From NCBI RefSeq assembly GCF_012927205.1, contig NZ_JABBGC010000001.1, forward strand, positions 682,001 to 746,000: a stretch of DNA of 64,000 nucleotides, in the 5' to 3' direction. A program made the translations under genes and the position numbers. Of this stretch, positions 7,443-16,001 are shown piece by piece. How positions within the stretch are numbered: position 1 is the stretch's first letter; each line of letters begins with the position of its first letter. Under the pieces are notes generated by a model that searched no databases, was not told the origin of the DNA, and saw nothing but the letters and a program-made list of their open reading frames with translations. The stretch is from Chitinophaga fulva. Lineage in GTDB: Bacteria > Bacteroidota > Bacteroidia > Chitinophagales > Chitinophagaceae.

Positions 7443-9644
7443 ATGGCTGTTGTAAAGGTAAGTTTGATGGATGCATTACGCGAACATTTCGGGTTCGATT
7501 CCTTTAAAGGAAATCAGGAAATCATTATAAATAGCATCCTAGCGGGAAAAGATACCTTCGTTATCATGCCAACAGGCGGGGGCAAATCCTTGTGTTATCA
7601 ATTACCGGCACTGATGAGCCCGGGTTGTGCACTGATTGTATCTCCCCTCATAGCACTGATGAAAAACCAGGTAGACCTGGTTCGGGGTTATAGTAGTAAA
7701 GACAACGTGGCGCATTTTCTGAACTCTACCCTTTCCAAGGCGCAGATCAAGAAAGTACGCACCGACCTGCAAACCGGCAAAACAAAGTTGCTGTATGTAG
7801 CGCCGGAAACACTGACAAAACAGGAAAACCTGGATTTCTTCCGGGAACTGGAAATATCCTTTATTGCGGTAGACGAAGCACACTGTATCTCCGAATGGGG
7901 GCACGACTTCCGTCCGGAGTACCGCCGGCTGAAAGAGATGATTGACCAGATCAGCGACAAACTGCCGATCATCGCGCTCACCGCCACCGCTACACCCAAA
8001 GTGCAAAGCGACATCGTTAAGAACCTGGGATTAAACAATCCCAATATCTATATCTCGTCTTTCAACCGTCCCAACCTGTATTACGAAATCAGGCCTAAAC
8101 GTAAAAAAGACCTGACTATCAAGGATATCGTCAAATATATTCATCAGCACAAAGGCAAAAGCGGCATTATCTACACGCTCAACCGGAAAACCACCGAAGA
8201 GCTGGCTGATATGCTGTCTGCCAACAATATCAAGGCCGTAGCTTACCATGCTGGTCTGGACCCCACTACCCGTGCTCAACGTCAGGATATGTTCCTGCAC
8301 GAAGATGTGGAGGTAATTGTGGCCACTATTGCCTTCGGTATGGGCATCGACAAACCGGATGTGCGGTTTGTGATCCACTACAACATTCCTAAAAGCCTTG
8401 AAAACTACTACCAGGAAACCGGTCGCGCTGGTCGTGATGGCCTGGAAGGCAACTGTATCTGTTATTATTCCCACAAGGATGTACAGAAACTGGAACACCT
8501 GATGCGCGATAAGCCGCTCAGCGAAAGGGAAATGGGCGCCCAGCTGATCAACGAAACCGTAGCTTACGCCGAAAGCGCTGTATGCCGCCGTAAAGTAATC
8601 CTGCATTACTTCGGAGAAAAATATGAAACAGAAGACTGTGGCCAGTGCGACAACTGCCGCAATCCGAAAGAAAAAATAGAAGTTAAAAACAGGGTGGTGA
8701 TCGTCCTCAAGGCCATCAAAGCCCTGGAAGAACGTTTTGGCAGCGAGTACGTAGTGAATGTGATCACCGGCAAAACCAGCCCGCAGATCTCCACCTATCG
8801 TCACGACCAGCTGGATATCTTCGGAGAGGGCAAGGAATTCGATGCACATTTCTGGAACTCCCTTATCCGGCAAATGATGCTGGAAGGCCTGATCGAGAAA
8901 GACATCGAAGAGTACGGCCTGCTGAAGGTGACCGACAAAGGCAAAAAATTCCTTAAAAAGCCCTACTCCATCATGGTGGCCCTCAATCACCAGTTTGATG
9001 AAGATGGTGTTGAAGAGGAAGAAGAAGCCAATGCAGAAGCCAATGCATCTGCCGATCCTGCGCTGTTTGAAATGCTGAAGGAGCTGCGTAAAAAAGTATC
9101 CAAAGAAAAAAATCTGCCGCCTTTCGTGATCTTCCTGGAAACATCCCTCGAAGACATGGCCACCCAATACCCTACTACCGTACAGGAACTGGAAAAAATA
9201 CAGGGCGTCAGCAAAGGAAAGGCTGTCCGCTATGGTAAACAGTTCGTCGACGTTATCGCCAAATACGTAGAGGAAAACAACATCACCAAGCCTGATGACT
9301 TTGTGATGAAGAGCGTTGTCAACAAAAGCGGCATGAAGGTGTTCATCATTCAGAACATCGACAAAAAAATCCCGCTGGAAACCATCGCCAAAAACAAGGA
9401 GCTTACCATCTCCCAGCTGCTGGATGAAATGGAGACTATCGTGGCGAGTGGCACCAAACTCAACCTTGATTATTGCATCGATGAAGAACTGGACGACTAC
9501 GCACAGGATGAAATCATGGAATACTTCAAAGGCTGCGAAACTTCCAGTCTTGCACTGGCCCGGGAAGAGCTGATCGAAAACGATTATACACTGGAACAAC
9601 TTAAGCTGGTCCGTATCAAGTTCCTGGTGGAATACGGCAACTAG
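7443..9644 (+). CDS. recQ: ATP-dependent DNA helicase RecQ
   Basis: A 733-residue superfamily 2 helicase unwinding DNA 3' to 5' in recombination and repair. Walker A is PTGGGKS (about 43-49), followed by the DEAH box VDEAHCISEWGHDFR and the motif VI region QETGRAGRDG. The RecQ zinc site is seen in YAESAVCRRKVILHYFGE and CGQCDNCRNP, then the winged helix and an HRDC domain (around PTTVQELEKIQGVSKGKA). An extra C-terminal wing, about 100 residues beyond HRDC, is common in Bacteroidota RecQ. The ATG at 7443 is preferred over an upstream in-frame TTG at 7434. Confidence 0.95.
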   Translation: MAVVKVSLMDALREHFGFDSFKGNQEIIINSILAGKDTFVIMPTGGGKSLCYQLPALMSPGCALIVSPLIALMKNQVDLVRGYSSKDNVAHFLNSTLSKAQIKKVRTDLQTGKTKLLYVAPETLTKQENLDFFRELEISFIAVDEAHCISEWGHDFRPEYRRLKEMIDQISDKLPIIALTATATPKVQSDIVKNLGLNNPNIYISSFNRPNLYYEIRPKRKKDLTIKDIVKYIHQHKGKSGIIYTLNRKTTEELADMLSANNIKAVAYHAGLDPTTRAQRQDMFLHEDVEVIVATIAFGMGIDKPDVRFVIHYNIPKSLENYYQETGRAGRDGLEGNCICYYSHKDVQKLEHLMRDKPLSEREMGAQLINETVAYAESAVCRRKVILHYFGEKYETEDCGQCDNCRNPKEKIEVKNRVVIVLKAIKALEERFGSEYVVNVITGKTSPQISTYRHDQLDIFGEGKEFDAHFWNSLIRQMMLEGLIEKDIEEYGLLKVTDKGKKFLKKPYSIMVALNHQFDEDGVEEEEEANAEANASADPALFEMLKELRKKVSKEKNLPPFVIFLETSLEDMATQYPTTVQELEKIQGVSKGKAVRYGKQFVDVIAKYVEENNITKPDDFVMKSVVNKSGMKVFIIQNIDKKIPLETIAKNKELTISQLLDEMETIVASGTKLNLDYCIDEELDDYAQDEIMEYFKGCETSSLALAREELIENDYTLEQLKLVRIKFLVEYGN

Positions 9645-9688
9645 TGAAGATAGCAATCATGTGATACCAGTGAACAAACAGTCATAGA

Positions 9689-10453
9689 ATGAACATCGAG
9701 AAAATACAGGAAACCATTTCCGCCAACAGGGGAAAAGTTATTTCCCATCCCTTATACGCTTCCCTCGAAACCCTCGACGATATCCGTCTTTTCATGGAAT
9801 ACCATGTGTATGCCGTGTGGGATTTTATGTCATTGTTGAAAGGCCTGCAACAACAGCTTACCTGCGTAAACGTGCCCTGGGTGCCCGTAGGTAATGCCGC
9901 TACGCGCTACCTCATCAATGAAATCGTTACCGGTGAAGAAAGCGACGTAGACATGGACGGCAACCGCTGCAGCCATTTTGAACTCTACGAAAGAGCAATG
10001 GAACAGGCAGGCGCTGATACGGGCAAAATAAAGGCCCTTATTGCCGCTATAACTGCCGGCACGCCTATACGCACCATTTTGGCAACATCTTCGCTTCCTG
10101 AGGCTGTAAAAGGCTTTCTTGGCTTTACCTTCGATGTGATCGCCACCGGTAAACCACATGTGATGGCAGCAGTCTTCACTTTTGGCCGCGAAGATCTCAT
10201 CCCCGATATGTTCCATGCCCTGGTAAAAGACCTGGACCGTAAGTTCCCCGGAAAGCTGGATACATTCATCTACTACCTGGAAAGACATATCGAAGTAGAT
10301 GGCGATCATCACAGTCAACTGGCCATGCAGATGGTACAGGAACTATGTGGCAACGATTCGCAGAAATGGGAAGAAGCCGCTGAATACGCCGCCCAGTCAC
10401 TGTTCTGGCGTACTCAACTTTGGAGCGGCATCGTTCAGGAAAAAGTTTTTTAG
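9689..10453 (+). CDS. DUF3050 family protein, heme-oxygenase-like fold
   Basis: A 254-residue soluble protein of the DUF3050 family. The N-terminal part HPLYASLETLDDIRLFMEYHVYAVWDFMSLLKGL (read here in pieces, about residues 20-55) carries conserved His and Glu residues; further conserved blocks are NEIVTGEESD and YLERHIEVDGDHH (about 190-202), whose acidic and His residues look like a metal site. Related folds bind di-iron or heme, but the reaction is unknown. It starts 45 nt after recQ on the same strand, so it may be co-transcribed. Confidence 0.85.
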   Translation: MNIEKIQETISANRGKVISHPLYASLETLDDIRLFMEYHVYAVWDFMSLLKGLQQQLTCVNVPWVPVGNAATRYLINEIVTGEESDVDMDGNRCSHFELYERAMEQAGADTGKIKALIAAITAGTPIRTILATSSLPEAVKGFLGFTFDVIATGKPHVMAAVFTFGREDLIPDMFHALVKDLDRKFPGKLDTFIYYLERHIEVDGDHHSQLAMQMVQELCGNDSQKWEEAAEYAAQSLFWRTQLWSGIVQEKVF

Positions 10454-10471
10454 AAATTTCTGAAGAAAAAT

Positions 10472-10501
10472 TTTGCAATTATAAATTTTGTCTTACTTTT
10501 G
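10472..10501 (+). promoter_or_regulatory. Bacteroidota-type promoter of tRNA-Phe
   Basis: A TTTG at 10472-10475 and a TACTTTTG at 10494-10501 are 18 nt apart, matching the phylum's primary sigma consensus TTTG-N17/23-TAnnTTTG. Transcription should begin about 7-10 nt further on, giving a short leader before the tRNA. Confidence 0.8.
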
Positions 10502-10537
10502 CAATCCCTTCACGAGAGGGACACAAAAAAAAGACAT

Positions 10538-10610
10538 GGTGCGGTAGCTCAGTCGGTAGAGCAAAGGACTGAAAATCCTTGTGTCGGCGGTTCGATCCCG
10601 CCCCACACCA
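10538..10610 (+). tRNA. tRNA-Phe (anticodon GAA)
   Basis: A 73-nt cloverleaf. The D stem is GCTC/GAGC, the anticodon stem AAGGA/TCCTT encloses loop CTGAAAA with anticodon GAA, and the T stem GGCGG/CCGCC encloses TTCGATC. The acceptor stem pairs GGTGCGG with CCACACC, leaving one C-A mismatch at pair 5:68. The discriminator is A and the 3' CCA is not encoded in full. A promoter lies upstream and a strong terminator directly after. Confidence 0.96.
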
Positions 10611-10613
10611 CAG

Positions 10614-10652
10614 AAAAAAAGACCATCAGCATTGATGGTCTTTTTTATTTTT
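10614..10652 (+). terminator. Intrinsic terminator after tRNA-Phe
   Basis: An 8-bp perfect stem (GACCATCA with TGATGGTC, loop GCAT) is preceded by seven A and followed by TTTTTTATTTTT, so A-T pairs can extend it. This is a textbook intrinsic terminator starting 4 nt after the tRNA. Confidence 0.9.
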
Positions 10653-10725
10653 AACCCTTTTGTATACCTATACACAGACGTATTTTCATCCTCCGATAAA
10701 GTAAGGTCAGGCTTTTTTTAAGCAC

Positions 10726-11139
10726 TTACATCACTCTCCTCATTCCCAACCAGATAAACACGCCTGTATACACAAACCCCAACAACGCCGCGATATAATA
10801 ACATGTGTAAACCACTTTATTCCCTCTTCCCTTCTCTTCTTTATCAACTCCCCTTGCCGCTGTATACGCCGCAATCAGCATGCCCGCCAGGAAAAAATAA
10901 TTAGATCCCAATATCACCCCGAAAAGCCCTTTGGCCAACAGCGGAAACCCGGCGGTGATATCATCAAAAAACGAGGCAAATGCCAACAACATAATCCCAC
11001 CCATCATCCCTGCGCTATGCAACAGCCTCCATCCGGCTTCGTTTGCTACCAACTTCCGGATCGCTTTGGAATATACAATGCCGCCAATATTGCTGACCAT
11101 TATTGTCAGAAAACCGTGGAGAATGAACTGATATTTCAT
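10726..11139 (-). CDS. Four-helix membrane protein of unknown function
   Basis: A 137-residue protein with four predicted membrane helices (about 5-25, 40-60, 68-90, 110-133). A His lies in the first helix (FILHGFLTIM) and another starts the second (RLLHSAGMMGG). That layout recalls the four-helix styrene-oxide isomerase and hydroxylaminobenzene mutase group, but similarity is too weak to assign a function. The basic loop GVDKEEKGRGNK should be cytoplasmic. It follows the next gene by 10 nt, so both are probably one leftward operon. Confidence 0.7.
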   Translation of the reverse strand: MKYQFILHGFLTIMVSNIGGIVYSKAIRKLVANEAGWRLLHSAGMMGGIMLLAFASFFDDITAGFPLLAKGLFGVILGSNYFFLAGMLIAAYTAARGVDKEEKGRGNKVVYTCYYIAALLGFVYTGVFIWLGMRRVM

Positions 11140-11149
11140 TGATGAGATT

Positions 11150-11707
11150 TTATGGCTGCTGCTCCGGCAGCTTTTGCACTACATCGAAGGAATGCAGTAT
11201 ATCATATCCGAAAAAACCCCTGCTGTAATCAATCACCACATACTCCGCCTGTATCACCTGTGGATAACGGGCGAAATCAAACACCAGTTCCTTGTCCACC
11301 CCCTGATGGTGAATAATCACAGAAGGCTTTTCCATGGCCGTAATACGCCCGGTACTGTCTATCGCCAGGTGTTTGCGTTTTACCGGCAGCACCAATCCCT
11401 CATCTACGCTGCTGGCCCCGTAGTAGTTGATCAGCAAAAACAGGAACGATACCGTTCCGCCATAGGCTAACAAGCTGTTAGACAATGCATAAAAGAACCC
11501 CCGGATGCCATACACCCGGTTATAATGTTTACGGACGGCCACAAAGGCGATCAACCCGGTTAGGAAGACAATACCCACCGGTATCATCAGGGGTATAAAA
11601 GTATGGCGGTAAATGAGATAGGCTAATACCATCAGTACAATCCCTGTTACTAACAGGAATATATATACGTTCTGATAGAAGCTCTTTCCGGAAAAACGCT
11701 TTGTCAT
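11150..11707 (-). CDS. Membrane protein of unknown function
   Basis: A 185-residue protein with three hydrophobic segments in the first 100 residues (about 13-30, 35-55, 75-95) and a soluble C-terminal part of about 85 residues with alternating beta-strand pattern (residues 105-185, containing KHLAIDSTGRITAME). No family was recognised. It is the first gene of a likely two-gene leftward unit with the four-helix protein 10 nt downstream. Confidence 0.65.
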   Translation of the reverse strand: MTKRFSGKSFYQNVYIFLLVTGIVLMVLAYLIYRHTFIPLMIPVGIVFLTGLIAFVAVRKHYNRVYGIRGFFYALSNSLLAYGGTVSFLFLLINYYGASSVDEGLVLPVKRKHLAIDSTGRITAMEKPSVIIHHQGVDKELVFDFARYPQVIQAEYVVIDYSRGFFGYDILHSFDVVQKLPEQQP

Positions 11708-11898
11708 GCAAAATGATATTTCATGATGGATAGGTACCTGTAATTTACAACTCCCGGCGATTAAATGTTGATTCTACTGCAAACCTGTTACAGTAGCGGC
11801 TTTTCCGGCTTTTATTGCGCATATCCAGTACGCAGCCCCCTCCTACCTTTGAATTGTTATCCCAAACATCATTTTTTAACTCATTTATCTCTTTAGTT

Positions 11899-12381
11899 AT
11901 GAATGAAGCCAACTTCTGGCAGTTCATAGAAACTGCCTGGTCATCCTCCCCCGAACTCAATGCAGCCCGCCGGCTTGCTTTAAGGACCAACGACCCCTTC
12001 CTGCTCGAATCCCTTAGCTACGAACTCACCGATGTAATCGGTGAAAACCTCCGCCAGGTATTGCAAACACTGGACAAAGCCACACTGACAGCCTTCCTGC
12101 TTACCATGGAGGAAAAACTTTATCACATTGACAGACAGGAAGTTCAACAGTACACCGATGGCTCCGATGATAGTTTTCTCTATTGCCGCTGCTTTATCGT
12201 AGGCATGGGCGAAGCCTATTACAACGGCATAGACAGCAACCCTGCGCTGGCCACCATGGACGTGGAAGCGGACAGTATCGGCTTTATCGGATATGAGGTG
12301 TATCTCGAAAAGTTCAACGAGTCCTTTCCGCGCAACACCATTTACTGTATTGAAAGCGGTTCCAACAGAAAAGGCTGGTAG
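11899..12381 (+). CDS. DUF4240 family protein
   Basis: A 160-residue soluble protein whose N-terminus MNEANFWQFIETAW is the hallmark of the DUF4240 family. The rest is mostly helical with a hydrophobic core segment YCRCFIVGMGEAYYNGI. The function is unknown; relatives occur near immunity or regulatory proteins in some bacteria. The ATG at 11899 is preferred because the family motif begins there; an upstream extension to 11815 would start with TTG and add 28 residues without family resemblance. It ends 5 nt from the convergent gene at 12386. Confidence 0.78.
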   Translation: MNEANFWQFIETAWSSSPELNAARRLALRTNDPFLLESLSYELTDVIGENLRQVLQTLDKATLTAFLLTMEEKLYHIDRQEVQQYTDGSDDSFLYCRCFIVGMGEAYYNGIDSNPALATMDVEADSIGFIGYEVYLEKFNESFPRNTIYCIESGSNRKGW

Positions 12382-12385
12382 CCTG

Positions 12386-13855
12386 CTATTCTTCGTATAT
12401 GATCCGGATCATGTTGTTCCGCTTCATATCCGTGCTCAGGTCCACCCGCCTGCTGATTTTATCGAACAATATACGCAGCGCTGCGGTATTGGGCGGAATT
12501 CGTCCCAGGTTGTCCGCCATAAACTGCAATCTGTTTTCACCGGGTTGCAGCGTGATTTTCAGCTCCTGAATCTGTTTCTTTACCGGGAAACCGCTCACGA
12601 TCCATTTTTCATTAAGGCGAAGGGAAATACTGTCGCCGTCTTCTGTCTGGGCATCCCATAGCTCCAGTGTGATGTCTCGTTGCTTTACCTTGATGGTGGT
12701 CACCCACTGGTCTTTCCGGCTGATGGCAGTGCGGGTAAGTGCAGCGGTATCTCCTCCCGGAGGCAGCGCCGCTACGGGTGTTGCCGGCAGTGGCGCCACT
12801 GTTGCCGGTGATGGCTTTTCCTGTACTGGCTTACGGTATAGCTGCGCCACCAAAAAGGTGGCATAAGCATTAGGACGGTCACTGAAATCGAAGCTGTATT
12901 TTTTACCATCTATTGCCACGCGCATGTCGCCGGTATTGGGTGGCAGGCGGCCGTAGTTGTCTGCAAAGAAAGCCAGCAGGTTCATGCCGGTATCCAGCCG
13001 TAGCCGCTGTGACTGTGTCTGCTCGTTGATTTCCTGCGACCGGAGCAATGTGCGGCCGTTGTGGACCAGTGTTACCGTGTCTTTGTCCAACTGATCTTCA
13101 TCCACGATAGTCAGCTGCCCCGTACTATCGTTAACGTCTATACGATCATATAACCCGAGATAGATGGAATCTCTTTCCGGGTATACAATTCTCTGCGCCT
13201 CCGCTCCCGTCCATGGCTGATTACCGGTCTTCTTCATTTGTATGGGGTTACGGTATAGCATATCGCGCAGTGTGGCTTTGGTGCTGACATAAATCTCGTC
13301 ATCATCATAAAGGCCTCTCATAAAAATGCCGAAGTCCTTTATCCACATACGCTGGATGTCCATTACAGGCGGTTCGTTCCCTTTACGGGAGTAATTGAAT
13401 GTTCCATTGAGGTACATCATCCAGATGCCCAGTTTGAACGGGGTTTCCTTGATGGGGTATTTACCTCTTCCGATACCCAGTTGCTGCTCGTTTTTTCGCA
13501 CCAGCAGCAGGTAATACGAGCCGTGAAATTCACCATAGTCAAGCGATAACAATGCCGGATACAGCATGTTTTGCCTGGGCATGCCAATCTGTAATTGCAT
13601 GGTTACTGCAGGAATATGCGGCCAGGGTTTGTAATCCACTTTCCAGGTGCCCGCCCATTGGTCGTTTGACGTTACTGCCGGGGTGCTGTTACGCCCCACC
13701 GTAGTGCCGTTACTGTTAGACATGGCCCCTGAGCGCCCTACGGGGTTGCTCCTGCCTGGGGAAACACGCTGTACGGGGGTAGCAGTCCGCTGACCGGTTT
13801 GCGCCAAGGCATACTGTACAGTCAGGCAAAAAAAGAATATAACAAGGCTTCTCAT
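12386..13855 (-). CDS. Secreted protein with two repeated beta-rich modules, function unknown
   Basis: A 489-residue protein with a signal peptide (MRSLVIFFFCLTVQYALAQ, cleavage after Ala-Gln likely). A low-complexity Ser/Thr/Asn region (20-60) follows. Residues about 65-200 form one domain with the word PAVTMQLQIGMP, and two modules of about 85 residues each end in closely similar words: LLAFFADNYGRLPPNTG and LQFMADNLGRIPPNTA. This repeated ADN-GR-PPNT motif is seen in other Bacteroidota exported proteins, to my knowledge without known function. The start at 13855 gives the signal sequence directly. Confidence 0.72.
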   Translation of the reverse strand: MRSLVIFFFCLTVQYALAQTGQRTATPVQRVSPGRSNPVGRSGAMSNSNGTTVGRNSTPAVTSNDQWAGTWKVDYKPWPHIPAVTMQLQIGMPRQNMLYPALLSLDYGEFHGSYYLLLVRKNEQQLGIGRGKYPIKETPFKLGIWMMYLNGTFNYSRKGNEPPVMDIQRMWIKDFGIFMRGLYDDDEIYVSTKATLRDMLYRNPIQMKKTGNQPWTGAEAQRIVYPERDSIYLGLYDRIDVNDSTGQLTIVDEDQLDKDTVTLVHNGRTLLRSQEINEQTQSQRLRLDTGMNLLAFFADNYGRLPPNTGDMRVAIDGKKYSFDFSDRPNAYATFLVAQLYRKPVQEKPSPATVAPLPATPVAALPPGGDTAALTRTAISRKDQWVTTIKVKQRDITLELWDAQTEDGDSISLRLNEKWIVSGFPVKKQIQELKITLQPGENRLQFMADNLGRIPPNTAALRILFDKISRRVDLSTDMKRNNMIRIIYEE

Positions 13856-13983
13856 ATATGGCTCATTCGTTAACAACAACTTAGTGCAACATACTCGATC
13901 TGTTCCGAATCATCCTCGTTTTTTTTTAATTTTCCGGGTGATATTTCCGCGATTTTCGACACTACTCTGTAAACGAAGATTGT

Positions 13984-14502
13984 ATGACCATGCATAACGA
14001 TCCCATTTTTGAATCTGTATACCGGGACACCCTTCCGAAAGTGGCGAGGATGGTACACCGTATGGGTGGCGATCTGGATACTGCCAAAGATATATTTCAT
14101 GATGCGGTGATCATCTACCTGGAAAAAAAACAACAAAACGCTGCTGACATAGGTTCTGATCAGGCTTATATACTGGGTATAGCCCGGATACTGTGCCTGC
14201 GCAGACTGAAAGATGCCCGTCAATATGTTGCCATCCATGCTCAGGAAGATGATTATGGCATTCCCGCCGATTTCTATGACCCGCCACCTGTTGCCCAACC
14301 CGTGATCAGCTTCCTCAAAAATGCCGGCAAAAAATGTCTGCAACTGTTACAGGCGTTTTACTACGATAAGCTGTCCATGACCGAGATAGCTCATCATCTG
14401 CAGTACAAAACGCAGCATGTGGCCACTGTACAGAAATACAAGTGCCTCGAAAAAATCAGGGAACAGGTAAAACAAACGCAACATGAGGAAGCAGCTTTGT
14501 GA
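13984..14502 (+). CDS. Sigma-70 family (ECF-like) RNA polymerase sigma factor
   Basis: A 172-residue protein with both ECF core regions. Region 2 covers about 8-75 with AKDIFHDAVIIYLEKK and AYILGIARILCLRRL; region 4 covers about 115-160 with the helix-turn-helix LSMTEIAHHLQYKTQHVATVQKYKCLEKIR. It should direct RNA polymerase to specific promoters. A short gene overlaps its end by 20 nt, the usual place for an anti-sigma factor, though that protein has no membrane segment. clpP follows. Confidence 0.85.
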   Translation: MTMHNDPIFESVYRDTLPKVARMVHRMGGDLDTAKDIFHDAVIIYLEKKQQNAADIGSDQAYILGIARILCLRRLKDARQYVAIHAQEDDYGIPADFYDPPPVAQPVISFLKNAGKKCLQLLQAFYYDKLSMTEIAHHLQYKTQHVATVQKYKCLEKIREQVKQTQHEEAAL

Positions 14503-14740
14503 AATCAGGGACATCGAACAGTACCTTGAACAGCAGCAGGATCCTGCTGATCAACGGGTATTCGAGGTCAGGGTGCTCACCTCTCCTGATCTCGCCGAAA
14601 AAGTGAGTTATCAACAGAAAATAGTACAACTCGTTCGCTGGCTCGCCCGCCGGAACAAGCGGCAGCAGCTGGATAAGCTGTACCAGCAACTCATGACGGA
14701 TGAAACATACCGTCAAAAAATTACTTCCATCTTCCAATAA
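14483..14740 (+). CDS. Small protein overlapping the sigma factor gene
   Basis: An 85-residue soluble protein, rich in Gln, Glu and Arg, with long predicted helices (DIEQYLEQQQDP, KVSYQQKIVQLVRWLARRNKRQQLDKLYQQL). It has no membrane segment and no zinc-binding motif. Its start lies 20 nt inside the sigma factor gene in another frame, and its stop is 13 nt before clpP, so the three are probably one operon. The position suggests a regulator of the sigma factor, but no family supports this. Confidence 0.68.
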   Translation: MRKQLCEIRDIEQYLEQQQDPADQRVFEVRVLTSPDLAEKVSYQQKIVQLVRWLARRNKRQQLDKLYQQLMTDETYRQKITSIFQ

Positions 14741-14753
14741 AACTTCTCTACAT

Positions 14754-15434
14754 ATGGCTTTTCTGATTCCTACCGTCATTGACGGCGATGGCCGCAACGC
14801 CTTTGACATATACAGCCTGCTGCTGAAAGAGCGTATCATTTTCCTGGGCACCTCTATAGACGACCAGGTGGCAAATCTCATCGTGGCACAGCTGCTTTAC
14901 CTTGACAGCATGGGGCATCAGCCGATCAGCATGTACATCAACAGTCCCGGTGGCGTCGTTTATTCCGGCCTTGCTATCTACGACACCATGAAAATGCTGA
15001 AGTCACCAGTATCCACCATGTCAATGGGCTTCACCGGCAGCATGGCTACCGTCATCCTCACCGCCGGCGCCAAAGGGCAACGGTATGCTCTTCCGCATGC
15101 CACGGTACATATGCACCCTACAGGCGGCGGCGCCAAAGGGTACACGGAAGATGTACGCATTGCCTATCGTGAGCAGGAACGCCTGCAAAGCCAGATCTTC
15201 TACCTGATAGCACAACATGCCGGCAGACGTACAGAAGAGATAGAAGCCGCTTTTGAGAACGACCACTTCATGAACGCCGTGGAAGCCCAGTCCTTCGGTC
15301 TCATAGACCAGGTACTTGGCAGCACGGAAGATCTCATTGCACTGGAACATTCTCCTTTCCGGGTGGCACTCATGCAGCAACAGCTCAGCACCGGAAAAGT
15401 GCTCAGCGGCGGCCCCCGGCCAGCACTTCCCTGA
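14754..15434 (+). CDS. clpP: ClpP family serine protease
   Basis: A 226-residue ClpP subunit, forming a barrel that degrades proteins fed by a Clp ATPase. The catalytic triad is intact: Ser96 in GFTGSMAT, His121 in HMHPTGG and Asp170 in ENDHFMNA. The usual GQAASM around the serine is replaced by GFTGSM, and the segment MHPTGGGAKG differs from the common IHQP-GG, so this looks like a divergent paralogue rather than the housekeeping copy. The ATG at 14754 is chosen over 14700 because homology starts there. It sits behind a sigma factor gene, without a ClpX gene, and overlaps the convergent gene by 32 nt. Confidence 0.9.
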   Translation: MAFLIPTVIDGDGRNAFDIYSLLLKERIIFLGTSIDDQVANLIVAQLLYLDSMGHQPISMYINSPGGVVYSGLAIYDTMKMLKSPVSTMSMGFTGSMATVILTAGAKGQRYALPHATVHMHPTGGGAKGYTEDVRIAYREQERLQSQIFYLIAQHAGRRTEEIEAAFENDHFMNAVEAQSFGLIDQVLGSTEDLIALEHSPFRVALMQQQLSTGKVLSGGPRPALP

Positions 15435-15936
15435 TCACCGCCACCACCTCCTCTGTTCGCTGCGAAAAACGCAACGGAGAACGGGTCACCAGCCGGTCGA
15501 AATAGTGTATACGTCCATGCCTGATCTTTGCCCGTAAATATTCCAGCTCTTCTTCCGGCACCATACGCTTGTCTTCCCAGCTCCCGGCCAGCACCAGGTA
15601 GTGCACCAGAAATCCGGAAGCTTCCAGGTACTGTACCACACTCCTGGCATCATGCCTGCCTCCATCCAGAATAAGGCTCAGCATCAGCATAAAAGCTGCG
15701 GAAGAAAAAGCGTGCCGGCGCATGATCTGACTGATATGCGTGCAAAAAACATTCGGCACATAATCATGATTACTTTTGTTGATCACCACAAACTTTTTAT
15801 CCGGAAATACTGCCGGCGTAAAAGGATCTTTAAGCGGGAAAAAATTTCTACGGGCAAAGATCTCCTGTAATAACTTACGCTTACCAGAGTTAGGATAACC
15901 AACAATAACAAATAGTGGTTGGGGGTTAAAAAACAT
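15403..15936 (-). CDS. P-loop protein of unknown function
   Basis: A 177-residue protein with an N-terminal phosphate-binding loop, VIVGYPNSGKRKLLQEI (residues about 10-26), and a later segment FVVINKSNHDYVP that may contain a switch region. A hydrophobic beta strand HYLVLAGSW fits a P-loop NTPase core. No Walker B Asp is obvious. The family was not recognised; it could be a small nucleoside-triphosphatase. Its 3' end overlaps that of clpP by 32 nt on the opposite strand. Confidence 0.68.
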   Translation of the reverse strand: MFFNPQPLFVIVGYPNSGKRKLLQEIFARRNFFPLKDPFTPAVFPDKKFVVINKSNHDYVPNVFCTHISQIMRRHAFSSAAFMLMLSLILDGGRHDARSVVQYLEASGFLVHYLVLAGSWEDKRMVPEEELEYLRAKIRHGRIHYFDRLVTRSPLRFSQRTEEVVAVIREVLAGGRR

Positions 15937-16001
15937 GTTTCAAAAGAAAGTATTTTTTCTCATTGAAATGTTAATTAGTTCTTAACGTTCAAAGAAAAAA
16001 A

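Noticed and set aside
8031..9656. 541-residue leftward open frame opposite recQ
   Set aside because: Antisense shadow of recQ; Phe- and His-rich composition is typical of reversed coding DNA.
10493..10675. 60-residue leftward open frame containing GRDRTADTRIF
   Set aside because: It is the antisense of tRNA-Phe and its terminator; this peptide is a well-known artefact of tRNA genes.
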